A DNA stretch of 32,691 nt, taken from the NCBI GenBank assembly GCA_018335575.1, contig JAGXRT010000012.1, positions 1-32,691 on the forward strand, in the 5' to 3' direction. This stretch comes from Bacteroidota bacterium. GTDB lineage: Bacteria > Bacteroidota > Bacteroidia > Flavobacteriales > Flavobacteriaceae. The notes beneath the pieces were generated by a model. It did not search any database. It was not told the DNA's origin and saw only the letters and a program-made list of their open reading frames with translations. Below are positions 8,269 through 16,798 of this stretch, one piece after another (positions within the stretch are counted from its first letter, which is position 1; each line of letters begins with the position of its first letter). The translations under genes were made by a program, and so were the position numbers.

Positions 8269-9472
8269 GAAGTTTGGAAATTATAACGTCAAAAATATCT
8301 TGCGCAACTGCTGCTTTAGATTTAAGACTAAATTCCGACTTTTTTTTGAATTTATCAATAATTGTAATTTTATTTGTTGATTTTTGAAATCCTGCTCCTT
8401 CATCATTCAATGAATTCAGTACAATTAAATCCAGGTTTTTAGCAACTAATTTCTTTTCGGCATTTTCAACTTCATTGTTTGTTTCAAGCGCAAATCCAAC
8501 TATGAATTGCTTGGTTTTTTTACTACCCAAAGAGGCTAAAATATCTTGAGTTGGTACTAAATTAATGGTTAAATTGGCCGCAGATTTTTTAATCTTTTGA
8601 TTTGAAACTTCCACCGGTTTATAATCGGCAACTGCCGCTGCCATAATTACAATATCAGCATCCTCGAACGATTTATGCGTTGCATGATACATTTCATCGG
8701 CAGAAATCACATCGATTCTTTTAATAAAAGAATGGGATATTTTTTCGTTGGATGGTCCACTTATCAATATTACCTGAGCTCCTAACTGAGCTGCCCTGTT
8801 TGCCAGTTCAAAACCCATTTTACCCGATGAATGATTTCCAATAAACCGTACAGGGTCAATTGCTTCATAGGTTGGACCTGCTGTAATGAGCACTTTTTTA
8901 TTTTTTAAAGGTAATTTTGACAACAAATCTGCCTCAATAAACTGTACAATATCTTCGGGTTCAGCCATTCTTCCCTCACCTTCTAATCCACTGGCTAAAA
9001 ATCCGCTTGTTGCAGGTATACAAATATTGCCGAATGATTGCAATTTTTCAATGTTTTCTTTTGTTGATGGATGTTGGTACATGTCTAAATCCATCGTAGG
9101 GGCAAAATATACTGGGCATTTTGCAGACAAATAAGTTGCCAAAAGCAAATTATCACAAATGCCATCAGCCATTTTGGATAAGGTATTGGCCGTGGCAGGA
9201 GCAATCAACATAAAATCGGCCCAAAGCCCTAACTCCACATGACTATTCCACAATTCTTCATTCTCTTCTTTTCCAACAAAAGAATAAAAAACTGGATTAT
9301 TAGAAAGTGCGGATAAGGTTAATGGTGTAACAAAATCCTTAGCTGCAGGAGTCATAACTACTTTAACCTCAGCTCCTGCTTTAATAAAAAGTCGAACTAA
9401 AAACGTTGTTTTATACGCTGCTATTCCGGCAGTAATACCGAGTAATACTTTCTTACCGCTTAAGGCAGCCAT
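8261..9472 (-). CDS. coaBC: Bifunctional phosphopantothenoylcysteine decarboxylase / synthetase
   Basis: CoaBC makes 4'-phosphopantetheine precursors of coenzyme A: the C-terminal CoaB half joins cysteine to 4'-phosphopantothenate and the N-terminal CoaC half decarboxylates the product using FMN. The 403 residues cover both. CoaC (about 1-180) shows GITAGIAAYK, the catalytic His in NSHVELGLWAD, PTMDLDMY and GEGRMAEPEDI. The usual active-site Cys before the last motif is Ser here (GFLASGLEGEGRM), which I believe is common in Bacteroidota. CoaB (about 185-400) has KKVLITAGPTYEAIDPVR and NHSSGKMG. It sits 7 bp after rpoZ and overlaps porD, so it is translated within the bamD operon. Confidence 0.95.
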   Translation of the reverse strand: MAALSGKKVLLGITAGIAAYKTTFLVRLFIKAGAEVKVVMTPAAKDFVTPLTLSALSNNPVFYSFVGKEENEELWNSHVELGLWADFMLIAPATANTLSKMADGICDNLLLATYLSAKCPVYFAPTMDLDMYQHPSTKENIEKLQSFGNICIPATSGFLASGLEGEGRMAEPEDIVQFIEADLLSKLPLKNKKVLITAGPTYEAIDPVRFIGNHSSGKMGFELANRAAQLGAQVILISGPSNEKISHSFIKRIDVISADEMYHATHKSFEDADIVIMAAAVADYKPVEVSNQKIKKSAANLTINLVPTQDILASLGSKKTKQFIVGFALETNNEVENAEKKLVAKNLDLIVLNSLNDEGAGFQKSTNKITIIDKFKKKSEFSLKSKAAVAQDIFDVIISKLHE

Positions 9473-9479
9473 AACTTAC

Positions 9480-9806
9480 TTATTTAGATTGTTGCTCTTG
9501 TTTACGGTAGTAAATTTTATCATCAAACCATTCTTGAACAGCAATAGCAGTTGCCTTTGGAAGTTTTTCGTAAAACTTAGAAACTTCTATTTGTTCTTTA
9601 TTTTCAAAAACTTCTTCTAAGCTATCGTTATATGTGGCAAATTCTTCTAATTTTTCAATTAGTTCTTTCTTCATATCTGCACTAATTTGTTCTGATCTTT
9701 TAGCAATAATTGAAATTGCTTCATACAAATTTTCTACAGGCGCTTCCACTGCTCTTTTATCATAAGTAACAGTACTTACCGGTGCTTTTGAGTTTTTATA
9801 ATCCAT
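9480..9806 (-). CDS. rpoZ: RNA polymerase omega subunit, Bacteroidota type
   Basis: A 108-residue acidic protein with the omega/Rpb6-like segment ENLYEAISIIAKRSEQIS at about residues 26-43, matching the Bacteroidota omega subunit that helps assemble RNA polymerase around beta'. It is longer than the E. coli subunit, with a Glu/Lys-rich helical middle and the C-terminal stretch AIAVQEWFDDKIYYRK. The position between bamD and coaBC is the usual one in this phylum and supports the call. Its ATG overlaps the end of bamD by 11 bp, suggesting coupled translation. Confidence 0.82.
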   Translation of the reverse strand: MDYKNSKAPVSTVTYDKRAVEAPVENLYEAISIIAKRSEQISADMKKELIEKLEEFATYNDSLEEVFENKEQIEVSKFYEKLPKATAIAVQEWFDDKIYYRKQEQQSK

Positions 9807-10626
9807 GATTTACTAATGTTTCTGTTTTAGGTAATAATTCTAATTCTTTATTTAACACGTCCAACATCTTATTAGCCTCTTCTAAATATTTTGATGAAGG
9901 ATAATTTCTCTTAAGTTTTTGATGTGCTTTAATGGCATTGTTAATACGCTCTTCTTTTTTCAAAATGACGCTTTTTAAAGCCAAATCATTAGAAGCTTTA
10001 AAACGTAAAAACATTGCTTCCTCTCTATAAATAGTTCCTAAATAATCGGAAGTCAAATTATCAAACGCCACGATTGCTGCTTTGTAATCTTCAATTAAAT
10101 AGTATTGTTTAGCAATTTCAAATGCTTTTTTCTCAAGTTTTATCGTAAGTTCTTTTACTAATTTATTGGCTTCAACAACATATTCACTTGCCGGATACGT
10201 ATTGATAAAATTCTGAAGTGCTTCTATTGCCTGTGTTGTTTCTTTTTGATCTAAACTGTATTTAGGCGATTGTTTGTAATAGCTTAATGCAGCATAAAAT
10301 GCAGCTTCCTCTTTTTTTGAACTCTTAGGATAGTTTTTGGTAAATTTATCAAAATAGTACGCTGCTAAATTGTAGTCTTTTATTTGATAATGTGCATCAG
10401 CCACCATAAATTGAATACGTTCCATTTGCGGTTTATCGCGGTAACTTGGTGTAATTTTTTCAAACAATGGTATGGTTTTGCTATACTTTTTAGCATCGTA
10501 TAACTCGGTAGCCATTTTATACCGATCTTCTACTGATCCTTTGTTTAAAACCTTTTGATATTCACTACACGAACTTAAGGTAACAAATACCAACAACAAT
10601 ACTATTTTGATAGAGTTTTTAATCAT
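9796..10626 (-). CDS. bamD: Outer-membrane assembly lipoprotein BamD
   Basis: BamD is the TPR lipoprotein of the BAM complex that inserts beta-barrels into the outer membrane. I place the start at ATG 10626, not at the in-frame ATG 10698, because the shorter form begins with a clean lipoprotein signal (MIKNSIKIVLLLVFVTLSSC, lipid-modified Cys20), and a -7 promoter element lies between the two ATGs. The 276-residue product has TPR-like repeats with the BamD pattern YDAKKYSKTIPLFEKI, DYNLAAYYFDKFTKNYPKS, YKAAIVAFDNL and a final HQKLKRNYPSSKYLEEA. It is the first gene of the block with rpoZ, coaBC, porD and recN. Confidence 0.92.
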   Translation of the reverse strand: MIKNSIKIVLLLVFVTLSSCSEYQKVLNKGSVEDRYKMATELYDAKKYSKTIPLFEKITPSYRDKPQMERIQFMVADAHYQIKDYNLAAYYFDKFTKNYPKSSKKEEAAFYAALSYYKQSPKYSLDQKETTQAIEALQNFINTYPASEYVVEANKLVKELTIKLEKKAFEIAKQYYLIEDYKAAIVAFDNLTSDYLGTIYREEAMFLRFKASNDLALKSVILKKEERINNAIKAHQKLKRNYPSSKYLEEANKMLDVLNKELELLPKTETLVNHGL

Positions 10627-10630
10627 GGTG

Positions 10631-10638
10631 CAAAAGTA
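10631..10638 (-). promoter_or_regulatory. Putative bamD operon promoter, -7 element
   Basis: TACTTTTG on the minus strand matches TAnnTTTG and ends 4 bp before the bamD ATG chosen here. That would give a very short or absent 5' leader. No good -33 element is visible, so support is limited. Confidence 0.4.
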
Positions 10639-10718
10639 TATATTAATTATGGATTTATAAAAAGAAATTTTTGTTAAAAAAATCCATAACAATTTCAATA
10701 AATGTATGTTATACCAGT

Positions 10719-11225
10719 TTATTTAGCTGTATCTGGAGCAATAAATCGTACAATATCATTATCAAATAAGTACAATCCTCCTTTGTCATTGCCAATTAAA
10801 TTTAGTTTATCTAAAATGGTGCGCGCTGTTGATTCTTCTTCAATTTGCTCAGCTACATACCATTGTAAGAAATTATGAGTCGCATAATCTTTTGCTTCTA
10901 ACGTAATTCTTACCAATTCATTAATACTTTCAGAAACAAAAATCTCGTGTTTTAATTGTGTTTCAAAAATTTCTTTTAATGATTTGTAATCTGTTTGTGG
11001 TCCTTTTAATTCTGAAACGATGGCATGTCCTCCTCGTTCGTTTATATATTTTACAAGTTTTAACGAGTGTTCGCGCTCTTCATCAGATTGTGCGTACATA
11101 AAATTTGCCACTCCTTCAAATCCTTTAATTTCAGCCCATGATGCCATGGCTAAATAAATTTGAGACGATTCTGCTTCTAATCTTACTTGGTTGTTTAATG
11201 CAGTTTCAATAGCTTTTGATAACAT
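10719..11225 (-). CDS. ftnA: Bacterial non-heme ferritin
   Basis: Ferritin oxidises Fe(II) and stores the mineral in a 24-subunit shell in the cytosol. The 168 residues form the four-helix ferritin pattern, and the ferroxidase-site residues line up without gaps with E. coli FtnA: Glu17, Glu50, His53, Glu94, Gln127 and Glu130, with Tyr24 also kept. QSDEEREHSLKLVKYINERGG is the family signature. It begins 2 bp after dapA on the same strand and is followed by the bamD promoter region, so it probably shares the dapA transcript. In this window an iron store would suit the heavy heme and Fe-S demand of the psr locus, but that is only context. Confidence 0.95.
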   Translation of the reverse strand: MLSKAIETALNNQVRLEAESSQIYLAMASWAEIKGFEGVANFMYAQSDEEREHSLKLVKYINERGGHAIVSELKGPQTDYKSLKEIFETQLKHEIFVSESINELVRITLEAKDYATHNFLQWYVAEQIEEESTARTILDKLNLIGNDKGGLYLFDNDIVRFIAPDTAK

Positions 11226-11227
11226 AG

Positions 11228-12112
11228 TTATTCGTTTAATTGGTTTATAAATAAATTTATTTTTTCTTTTAATTGATTTGTTGCCGGTACTAAAGGCAAT
11301 CTTACTGTGTCGTTACAAAGTCCTAATTTTTCAAATAAAGCTTTTATTCCAACAGGATTTCCCTCTTCGAAAATTAAATCGATACTTTCCATAATTCTGT
11401 AATGAATACTGTAGGCTTCTTTATTTTTACCTGCTAATCCACAGCGAATCATGTCTGAAAATTCTTTCGGTAATCCTTCTGCAATTACACTAATTACACC
11501 TGCTCCACCTGCTAATACCATTGGTAAAGTAATCATATCATCACCCGAAATAACTAAAAAATCAGTTGGTTTATGCTGAATAATTTTCATCGCCTGAACC
11601 AAATCTCCGGCTGCTTCTTTTATTCCAATAATATTTTTAAAATCGTTTGCTAAACGCAATACAGTTGCAGTTTCCATATTTTTGGCTGTTCTACCAGGAA
11701 CATTATACAAAATAATAGGCTTATCGGTTGAAGTTGCAATAGCTTTAAAATGCTGATACAATCCATCTTGCGATGGTTTGTTATAATAAGGAGATACCGA
11801 CAATATAGCATCAAACGGAGCTAAATCGGTATTTTTTATTTCATCAATAACTGCTTGCGTATTATTGCCTCCGATACCAATAACAAGTGGCAGTCTATTA
11901 TTATTAGCTGTAATAATTGTTTGTTTTACTAACTCCTTTTCTGATTTTGTAAGTGTTGCAGACTCTGCGGTAGTTCCTAAAACAACTAAATAATCAACTC
12001 CATTGTCAATTTGATAATTGACAATCTTGATTAATGCTTCGGTATCCACCGATAAATCTTTTTTGAAAGGAGTTATTAACGCCACTCCGGTTCCAAAGAA
12101 TTTTCTCATCAA
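11228..12112 (-). CDS. dapA: 4-hydroxy-tetrahydrodipicolinate synthase
   Basis: DapA condenses pyruvate and aspartate semialdehyde, the first committed step to diaminopimelate and lysine. The 294 residues form a TIM barrel with the family catalytic set: Thr47 in LGTTAES, Tyr110 in [11 protein letters not shown], Tyr136 in LYNVPGR with Arg141, and the Schiff-base Lys165 in IIGIKEAAG. The first two codons are both ATG; either could be used, and the second ([15 protein letters not shown]) is the more usual beginning. The ATG overlaps the stop of the upstream DUF6913-like gene and ferritin follows 2 bp after, so the three form one operon. Confidence 0.96.
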   Translation of the reverse strand: MMRKFFGTGVALITPFKKDLSVDTEALIKIVNYQIDNGVDYLVVLGTTAESATLTKSEKELVKQTIITANNNRLPLVIGIGGNNTQAVIDEIKNTDLAPFDAILSVSPYYNKPSQDGLYQHFKAIATSTDKPIILYNVPGRTAKNMETATVLRLANDFKNIIGIKEAAGDLVQAMKIIQHKPTDFLVISGDDMITLPMVLAGGAGVISVIAEGLPKEFSDMIRCGLAGKNKEAYSIHYRIMESIDLIFEEGNPVGIKALFEKLGLCNDTVRLPLVPATNQLKEKINLFINQLNE

Positions 12113-12633
12113 AGTTTGTTTAAAATTTTTAAATATTTTTTTAATTCGGTTACATAAGGTTTTAAATTATCTTCATTATGAACTATCATAAAATTGAATA
12201 ATCTGTCATCTGTTTTGGTAAATCCAACTTTAAATTTTCCTTTTGACAACAACGTCAAATACTTAATATAGGTATTATTATAGGCATCGAAGTTGATCAA
12301 CATTTCAAAAGGCTCATCGATAAATTTTTGTAATTTTTGATTATTTATTTCTCCAACCCAACCAAAATCTTTTACGGTAAAGTGAATATCGGATGGTTGA
12401 TCTTTTTTACGGAATTTACGCATCACAAAAATATGTATTGCTTGCTCATCCAACCCTAAAATAGATTGCATTAAATAAATAACATCATTTTTTAAATACG
12501 ATTCTTCATCAATCAAAATCCCTACACTTTTAATAGTTCCATTTTGTAATGATTGATTTTCTTGATGCTTTTTTCGGATTGCTTTTTCAAATATTTTTTG
12601 AATCCGTTTTTTTTTGAGTCCTGTAAAAATCAT
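12109..12633 (-). CDS. DUF6913-like protein of unknown function
   Basis: A 174-residue, basic, soluble protein without signal peptide or membrane segment. It opens with a Lys/Arg-rich helix ([17 protein letters not shown]), followed by a predicted alpha/beta part with [23 protein letters not shown], the aromatic [10 protein letters not shown] and [12 protein letters not shown], and ends [11 protein letters not shown] associate this pattern and its place directly before dapA with DUF6913, a family without assigned function in Flavobacteriia; the family call is from memory. Its last 3 bases overlap the dapA start, indicating translational coupling. Confidence 0.65.
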   Translation of the reverse strand: MIFTGLKKKRIQKIFEKAIRKKHQENQSLQNGTIKSVGILIDEESYLKNDVIYLMQSILGLDEQAIHIFVMRKFRKKDQPSDIHFTVKDFGWVGEINNQKLQKFIDEPFEMLINFDAYNNTYIKYLTLLSKGKFKVGFTKTDDRLFNFMIVHNEDNLKPYVTELKKYLKILNKL

Positions 12634-12653
12634 CTATATTTACCCTTGATTGA

Positions 12654-12661
12654 CAAATTTA
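12654..12661 (-). promoter_or_regulatory. Putative promoter of the DUF6913-dapA-ferritin operon
   Basis: TAAATTTG on the minus strand is an exact TAnnTTTG match, 20 bp before the DUF6913-like ATG in the 52-bp gap between divergent genes. The opposite-strand promoter for 12686 is not clear. Confidence 0.5.
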
Positions 12662-12685
12662 ACTAAAATCAGCTGTTTTTAAGCA

Positions 12686-13432
12686 ATGAAAAAATACATT
12701 ATTATATTTTTAACGATATTTTTTGTTTTTGGTTGTAAATCACCTCAATTAACTGTTTCAAAAATTGAGGGACAAAATATCGAAATTAAAGAACAATTAG
12801 CTGTAAAGAGTATTGAAGAAACAATACATCCGTACACAGTAAAAATGGATAAAGAAATTAACACCGTACTTTCTTTTACTCCAAAAATTATTAGCGAAAA
12901 AGATTCAAAATACGAGACTTCTTTGGGAAATTTAATGGCCGATTTGTGTTATGAACAAGCTAATCCAATTTTTGAAAGCAGAACAGGTAAAACTATTGAT
13001 TTTGCACTGTTTAATCATCGCGGAATGCGCGCAGAAATACCACAGGGAAACATATTGGTAAAGCATGCATTTGAAATGATGCCATTTGAAAATATGTTAT
13101 TGGTGGTGGAATTGAGTGGTGCAAAAATGGAAGAATTGATTCTTTTTTTATTGGATGAAGCTCGGGCACATCCGGTATCGCATCACTTTCAAATGCTAAT
13201 TAAAAAAGATGGTTATAGTTTAAACATCAATGGTAAACCTTTTGATAAAAGTAAAAGCTATTATGTTTTAACTTCTGATTATTTACAAGGCGGTGGCGAT
13301 AATATGAATTTTTTCAAAAATCCTTTACAAATAATTGAAACCGATTATAAATTAAGAAATGCTATAATCGATTATTTATCAAAACATGAGGTTATTAACG
13401 CAAAACTCGACGGTCGTATAAAAGCTGAATAA
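12686..13432 (+). CDS. Lipoprotein with 5'-nucleotidase C-terminal domain
   Basis: In two-domain UshA-type nucleotidases the C-terminal domain binds the nucleobase and the N-terminal domain holds the metals. Here the C-terminal domain is a separate 248-residue protein. It has a lipoprotein signal (MKKYIIIFLTIFFVFGC, Cys17) and the domain motifs SLGNLMADL, FNHRGMRAEIPQG (usual form NxGGxR) and the late DYLQGGGDNMNFF. No metallophosphatase motifs are present, so alone it is unlikely to be catalytic. The gene ends 2 bp before the metallophosphatase gene, so the two products are probably made together and pair in the periplasm. Compared with UshA the domain order in the operon is reversed. Confidence 0.88.
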   Translation: MKKYIIIFLTIFFVFGCKSPQLTVSKIEGQNIEIKEQLAVKSIEETIHPYTVKMDKEINTVLSFTPKIISEKDSKYETSLGNLMADLCYEQANPIFESRTGKTIDFALFNHRGMRAEIPQGNILVKHAFEMMPFENMLLVVELSGAKMEELILFLLDEARAHPVSHHFQMLIKKDGYSLNINGKPFDKSKSYYVLTSDYLQGGGDNMNFFKNPLQIIETDYKLRNAIIDYLSKHEVINAKLDGRIKAE

Positions 13433-13434
13433 TT

Positions 13435-14352
13435 ATGAAAAGACGCGATTTTATTACAAAAACATCTGCTGCTACTGCTTTATTATCTTTTAATAATTTT
13501 GAACTTTTTGCTGCTCCAAAAATCAAGCAAAAGCATATTACCATACTGCACACCAATGATGTACACAGCCACATTGAACCTTTTGCTGCAGATCATCCAC
13601 GGTATGCCAATTTAGGAGGTGCAGCTAAAAGAGCCGCATATATAAATGCTGTTAGACTTGAAAACCCAAATGTTATATTGCTAGATGCTGGCGATATGTT
13701 TCAAGGCACTCCTTACTTTAATTATTTTGGAGGAGAATTAGAGTTTAAACTCATGAATATGATGCAATATAACGCTGCTACTATTGGCAATCATGAGTTT
13801 GATAACGGAATTGATGATCTATACAAACAAATTTTAAATGCAAAATTCGAGCTTTTATCAGCTAACTATGATTTTACCAATACCATTTTAAATACACACG
13901 TTAAACCTTATAAAGTATTTATTGTTGATGGTGTTAAAATTGGTGTATTTGGTTTAGGCATCAAATTAGAAGGATTAGTAAATAAAAAAATGTTTAAGGA
14001 AACTGTTTATATAGATCCAATTGAGATTGCACAGGATATGAGCAGGATTTTAAAAGAGCAAGAAAAATGCGATTTAATCATATGCCTGTCGCATTTAGGA
14101 TATTATTATAAAGCAACTCCAGATGTGGTATCGGATTTAATCATAGCCGAAAAAACTGCCAATATAGATTTAATTATTGGAGGTCATACCCATACTTTTT
14201 TACCAAAACCAACGGTTGCCAAGAATAAAGATGGTAAAAATGTATTGGTTAATCAAGTTGGATGGACAGGTGTAAATATGGGTAGAATTGATTTTTACCT
14301 CGATGAAAATCAAACAAAAATTAAAGCAAAAGAACCAATTATAATAGTCTAA
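13435..14352 (+). CDS. Exported metallophosphatase, UshA-type N-terminal domain
   Basis: The 305-residue partner of the preceding gene. All calcineurin-like metal motifs of 5'-nucleotidases are visible: ILHTNDVHSH, LLDAGDMFQG, ATIGNHEFDNG, LSHLGY and IIGGHTHTF. It starts with a twin-arginine-like signal (MKRRDFITKTSAATALLSF), suggesting Tat export in a folded, metal-loaded state, whereas the preceding protein uses the Sec lipoprotein route. The protein stops after the metal domain; the nucleobase-binding domain is provided by the upstream gene. The likely role is periplasmic nucleotide or UDP-sugar hydrolysis for phosphate and nucleoside salvage. A bidirectional terminator follows. Confidence 0.9.
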   Translation: MKRRDFITKTSAATALLSFNNFELFAAPKIKQKHITILHTNDVHSHIEPFAADHPRYANLGGAAKRAAYINAVRLENPNVILLDAGDMFQGTPYFNYFGGELEFKLMNMMQYNAATIGNHEFDNGIDDLYKQILNAKFELLSANYDFTNTILNTHVKPYKVFIVDGVKIGVFGLGIKLEGLVNKKMFKETVYIDPIEIAQDMSRILKEQEKCDLIICLSHLGYYYKATPDVVSDLIIAEKTANIDLIIGGHTHTFLPKPTVAKNKDGKNVLVNQVGWTGVNMGRIDFYLDENQTKIKAKEPIIIV

Positions 14353-14353
14353 T

Positions 14354-14379
14354 AAAGAGGGGTTTAATTCCCTCTTTTT
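14354..14379 (+). terminator. Bidirectional terminator between convergent genes
   Basis: An 8-bp stem AAAGAGGG (14354-14361) / CCCTCTTT (14370-14377) is followed by TT-G-C-T7 on the plus strand. The minus-strand plug gene ends inside it (stop at 14364), so the hairpin overlaps its last codons. Confidence 0.8.
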
Positions 14380-15056
14380 GCTTTTTTTAAAGTAATTAAA
14401 ATAACACCATTACCTCCTCTTGAGCCATACATAGCAGCTTCTGAACCTTTTAAAATACTAATATTATCAACTTCGGAAGGTGGAATATCATCAATACTTT
14501 GTACTACTTGTCCATCAACTACTAAAAGCGGATCTGTGCTTGCGTTGAAAGAAGAAATACCGCGTATAAGAATTCTATTACCTGTAACTGTAACTCCAGG
14601 AACTTTTCCAGCTATCATCTCATAAATATTTCTGTAGTGCTGATTTACTTTACCTTCTACTACTCCTACACTCGTTGTTAAATTATCTTTATCAATACTT
14701 CCATATCCTACATTTACCTTTTGTCCATCTTCATAATTTGCCTGAGTTTCTTTCACCTCAAATTTGAAATCAACAATAGATTCTCCATCATACATATGTT
14801 CTTTTAATCCATAATTTACTGAAAAAGCAATAATAGATTTGGTATTTCTAGGAATTTTAATTTTATAAAATCCCTTACTGTTTATGTAAGTATCAATTTT
14901 AACGTTATCAACCATTAAAACTACATCTTTAATTGGTTTATTATTTGCATCAGTAATTTGACCGGATAGTTGAACTTTTTCTACAGATTTTTGAGCACCA
15001 ACAGTTATGTTTATTAAACAAACAACCGTAAATAAAATTATTATTCTTAAATTCAT
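14364..15056 (-). CDS. Orphan TonB-receptor plug protein (SusC-like N-terminus, no barrel)
   Basis: A 230-residue exported protein. A Sec signal peptide (about residues 1-21, ending VGAQ) is followed by a carboxypeptidase-regulatory-like beta-sandwich (LSGQITDANNKPIKDVVLMV) at about 28-105, and a SusC-type plug domain at about 135-225 with IRGISSFNASTDPLLVVDG, the IDDIPPSEVDNISILKGSEA signature and AAMYGSRGGNGVILITLKK. SusC proteins have about 1000 residues; the 22-strand barrel is missing here, and the stop falls exactly at the end of the plug in a terminator hairpin, so this is a compact gene and not a random break. Such stand-alone plugs occur in Bacteroidota; what they bind is unknown. 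Confidence 0.85.
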   Translation of the reverse strand: MNLRIIILFTVVCLINITVGAQKSVEKVQLSGQITDANNKPIKDVVLMVDNVKIDTYINSKGFYKIKIPRNTKSIIAFSVNYGLKEHMYDGESIVDFKFEVKETQANYEDGQKVNVGYGSIDKDNLTTSVGVVEGKVNQHYRNIYEMIAGKVPGVTVTGNRILIRGISSFNASTDPLLVVDGQVVQSIDDIPPSEVDNISILKGSEAAMYGSRGGNGVILITLKKAKRGN

Positions 15057-15171
15057 ATTCTTATTTTTTACGACTAAAGTAATAAATAATTGCTTACTTA
15101 TAAGCTAAATTTAAGTTAAATAAGATTAGATGTTTTTATTGATAGAATTTAAATTATCCATAAATTAATCT

Positions 15172-15179
15172 TATATTTG
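15172..15179 (+). promoter_or_regulatory. Putative promoter of the GNAT-nitrilase gene, -7 element
   Basis: TATATTTG is an exact TAnnTTTG match, 80 bp before the ATG at 15260. The 203-bp gap 15057-15259 otherwise holds only AT-rich sequence. On the minus strand a weaker TACTTTAG (15074-15081) may serve the plug gene. Confidence 0.5.
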
Positions 15180-15259
15180 AAGAACTTCAATTTAATATTC
15201 GTACGAAACTATTAGATTTTATGAATATTAATCAATAAAAAATTAAAACTCAAAGGCGT

Positions 15260-16786
15260 ATGAAACCAACTATTGGCAGTATAAAACTTAGGTTATTAAA
15301 AAAAGAAGATTTTGAAGCTATTAATGAAATCTTAATAGATATTTATAAAGATTCTGATGTAACTTATTGGAAAAAACATCAAATAGACACATTGATTGAT
15401 AAATTTCCAGAAGGCCAAATAGTTATAGAAGTTGACAATCAGGTGGTTGGGGCTGCTTTAGCCATAATAGTAGACTCTGATGAGTTTGATGATGATCATA
15501 CCTACAGAGAAATAACAGACAATTTTACATTCAGAACCCACAGTTTAACCGGAAATACCTTGTATGGAATTGATGTGTTTATTGGTAAAAAATTTAGAGG
15601 TCTAAGGTTAGGAAGAAGATTCTACGATTACAGAAAAGAACTGTGTGAACAAAAAAACTTGAAAAGCATTGTTTTTGGTGGAAGATTACCACATTACCAT
15701 AAGTATGCCAATGAAATGTCTGCCAAAGAATATATCCAAAAAGTGCGTAGTAAAGAGATTTTTGATCCTGTTTTAAATTTTCAATTATCTAATGATTTTC
15801 ACGTTATCAAAGTATTGGAAAACTACCTATCTGGCGATGCTGCTTCTAAAGAATTTGCAGCATTACTTAAATGGGATAACATCTACTATAAAAAACCTAA
15901 AAAAGTTATTAACGAACAAAAGGTTGATATCAGACTAGGTTTGGTTCAATGGCAAATGCGGCGGTATAACAATTTAGAAGAACTTTTTGAGCAAATGGAA
16001 TTTTTTATAGATGCTGTTTCAGGTTATAGAAGTGATTTTGCCTTATTTCCAGAGTTTTTTAACGGTCCGTTAATGGCAGAATCCAATCATCTATCAGAAC
16101 CGGATGCAATTCGTGAATTAACTAAATACACCGATGCTATTCGCGATCAGTTTTCAAAACTTGCCATTGAATACAACATCAATATTATAACTGGCAGTAT
16201 GCCATATTTAATTGATGATGTTTTATATAACATAGGCCATTTATGTAAGCGAAACGGTGAAATTGAACAATATTTTAAAATACATGTTACACCCGATGAA
16301 GCTAAAGTTTGGGGGTTAAAAGGCGGTAAAAGCATAAAAACCTTTGATACCGATTGCGGCAAAATTGGTATTTTAATTTGTTACGATGTTGAATTTCCAG
16401 AGTTAGGCAGGCTATTAGCCGATGAAGGCATGAATATATTATTTGTTCCATTTTTAACCGATACACAAAACGGTTATGCCAGAGTACGAAACTGTGCCAT
16501 GTCTAGAGCCGTAGAAAACGAATGTTATGTAGCTATAGCTGGTTCTGTGGGCAACTTACCAAAAGTTCACAATATGGATATCCAATACGCACAATCTGCA
16601 GTATTTACGCCGTGCGATTTTGCTTTTCCTTTAAATGGTATTAAAGCAGAATCAACGCCAAATACTGAAATGATTTTAATTGCTGATGTTAATATCGATT
16701 TGTTAAAAGAATTGCACAAAAAAGGATCTGTTAGAAACTTAAACGACCGCAGAAAAGATCTTTACAACGTAATAAGAACTTCTTAA
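15260..16786 (+). CDS. GNAT acetyltransferase / carbon-nitrogen hydrolase fusion
   Basis: A 508-residue two-domain cytosolic protein. Residues about 5-215 form a GNAT domain with the acetyl-CoA loop in FRGLRLGRR after the beta-strand YGIDVFIGKK. Residues about 222-500 are a nitrilase-superfamily amidase with the full Glu-Lys-Cys triad: Glu265 in LFPEFFNGP, Lys340 in QYFKIHVTPDE and Cys374 in LICYDVEFPE. The C-terminal end HKKGSVRNLNDRRKDLY is typical of the family. Fusions of this type are known in bacteria, but the substrate is not established. An amine acetylation or amide hydrolysis role in repair or salvage is plausible. The HAD gene follows by 12 bp, suggesting an operon. Confidence 0.9.
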   Translation: MKPTIGSIKLRLLKKEDFEAINEILIDIYKDSDVTYWKKHQIDTLIDKFPEGQIVIEVDNQVVGAALAIIVDSDEFDDDHTYREITDNFTFRTHSLTGNTLYGIDVFIGKKFRGLRLGRRFYDYRKELCEQKNLKSIVFGGRLPHYHKYANEMSAKEYIQKVRSKEIFDPVLNFQLSNDFHVIKVLENYLSGDAASKEFAALLKWDNIYYKKPKKVINEQKVDIRLGLVQWQMRRYNNLEELFEQMEFFIDAVSGYRSDFALFPEFFNGPLMAESNHLSEPDAIRELTKYTDAIRDQFSKLAIEYNINIITGSMPYLIDDVLYNIGHLCKRNGEIEQYFKIHVTPDEAKVWGLKGGKSIKTFDTDCGKIGILICYDVEFPELGRLLADEGMNILFVPFLTDTQNGYARVRNCAMSRAVENECYVAIAGSVGNLPKVHNMDIQYAQSAVFTPCDFAFPLNGIKAESTPNTEMILIADVNIDLLKELHKKGSVRNLNDRRKDLYNVIRTS

Positions 16787-16798
16787 TTCTTTATTTAG

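Noticed and set aside
10627-10698. Longer bamD start at 10698
   Set aside because: It would bury the lipoprotein signal 24 residues inside the protein and include the putative promoter element.
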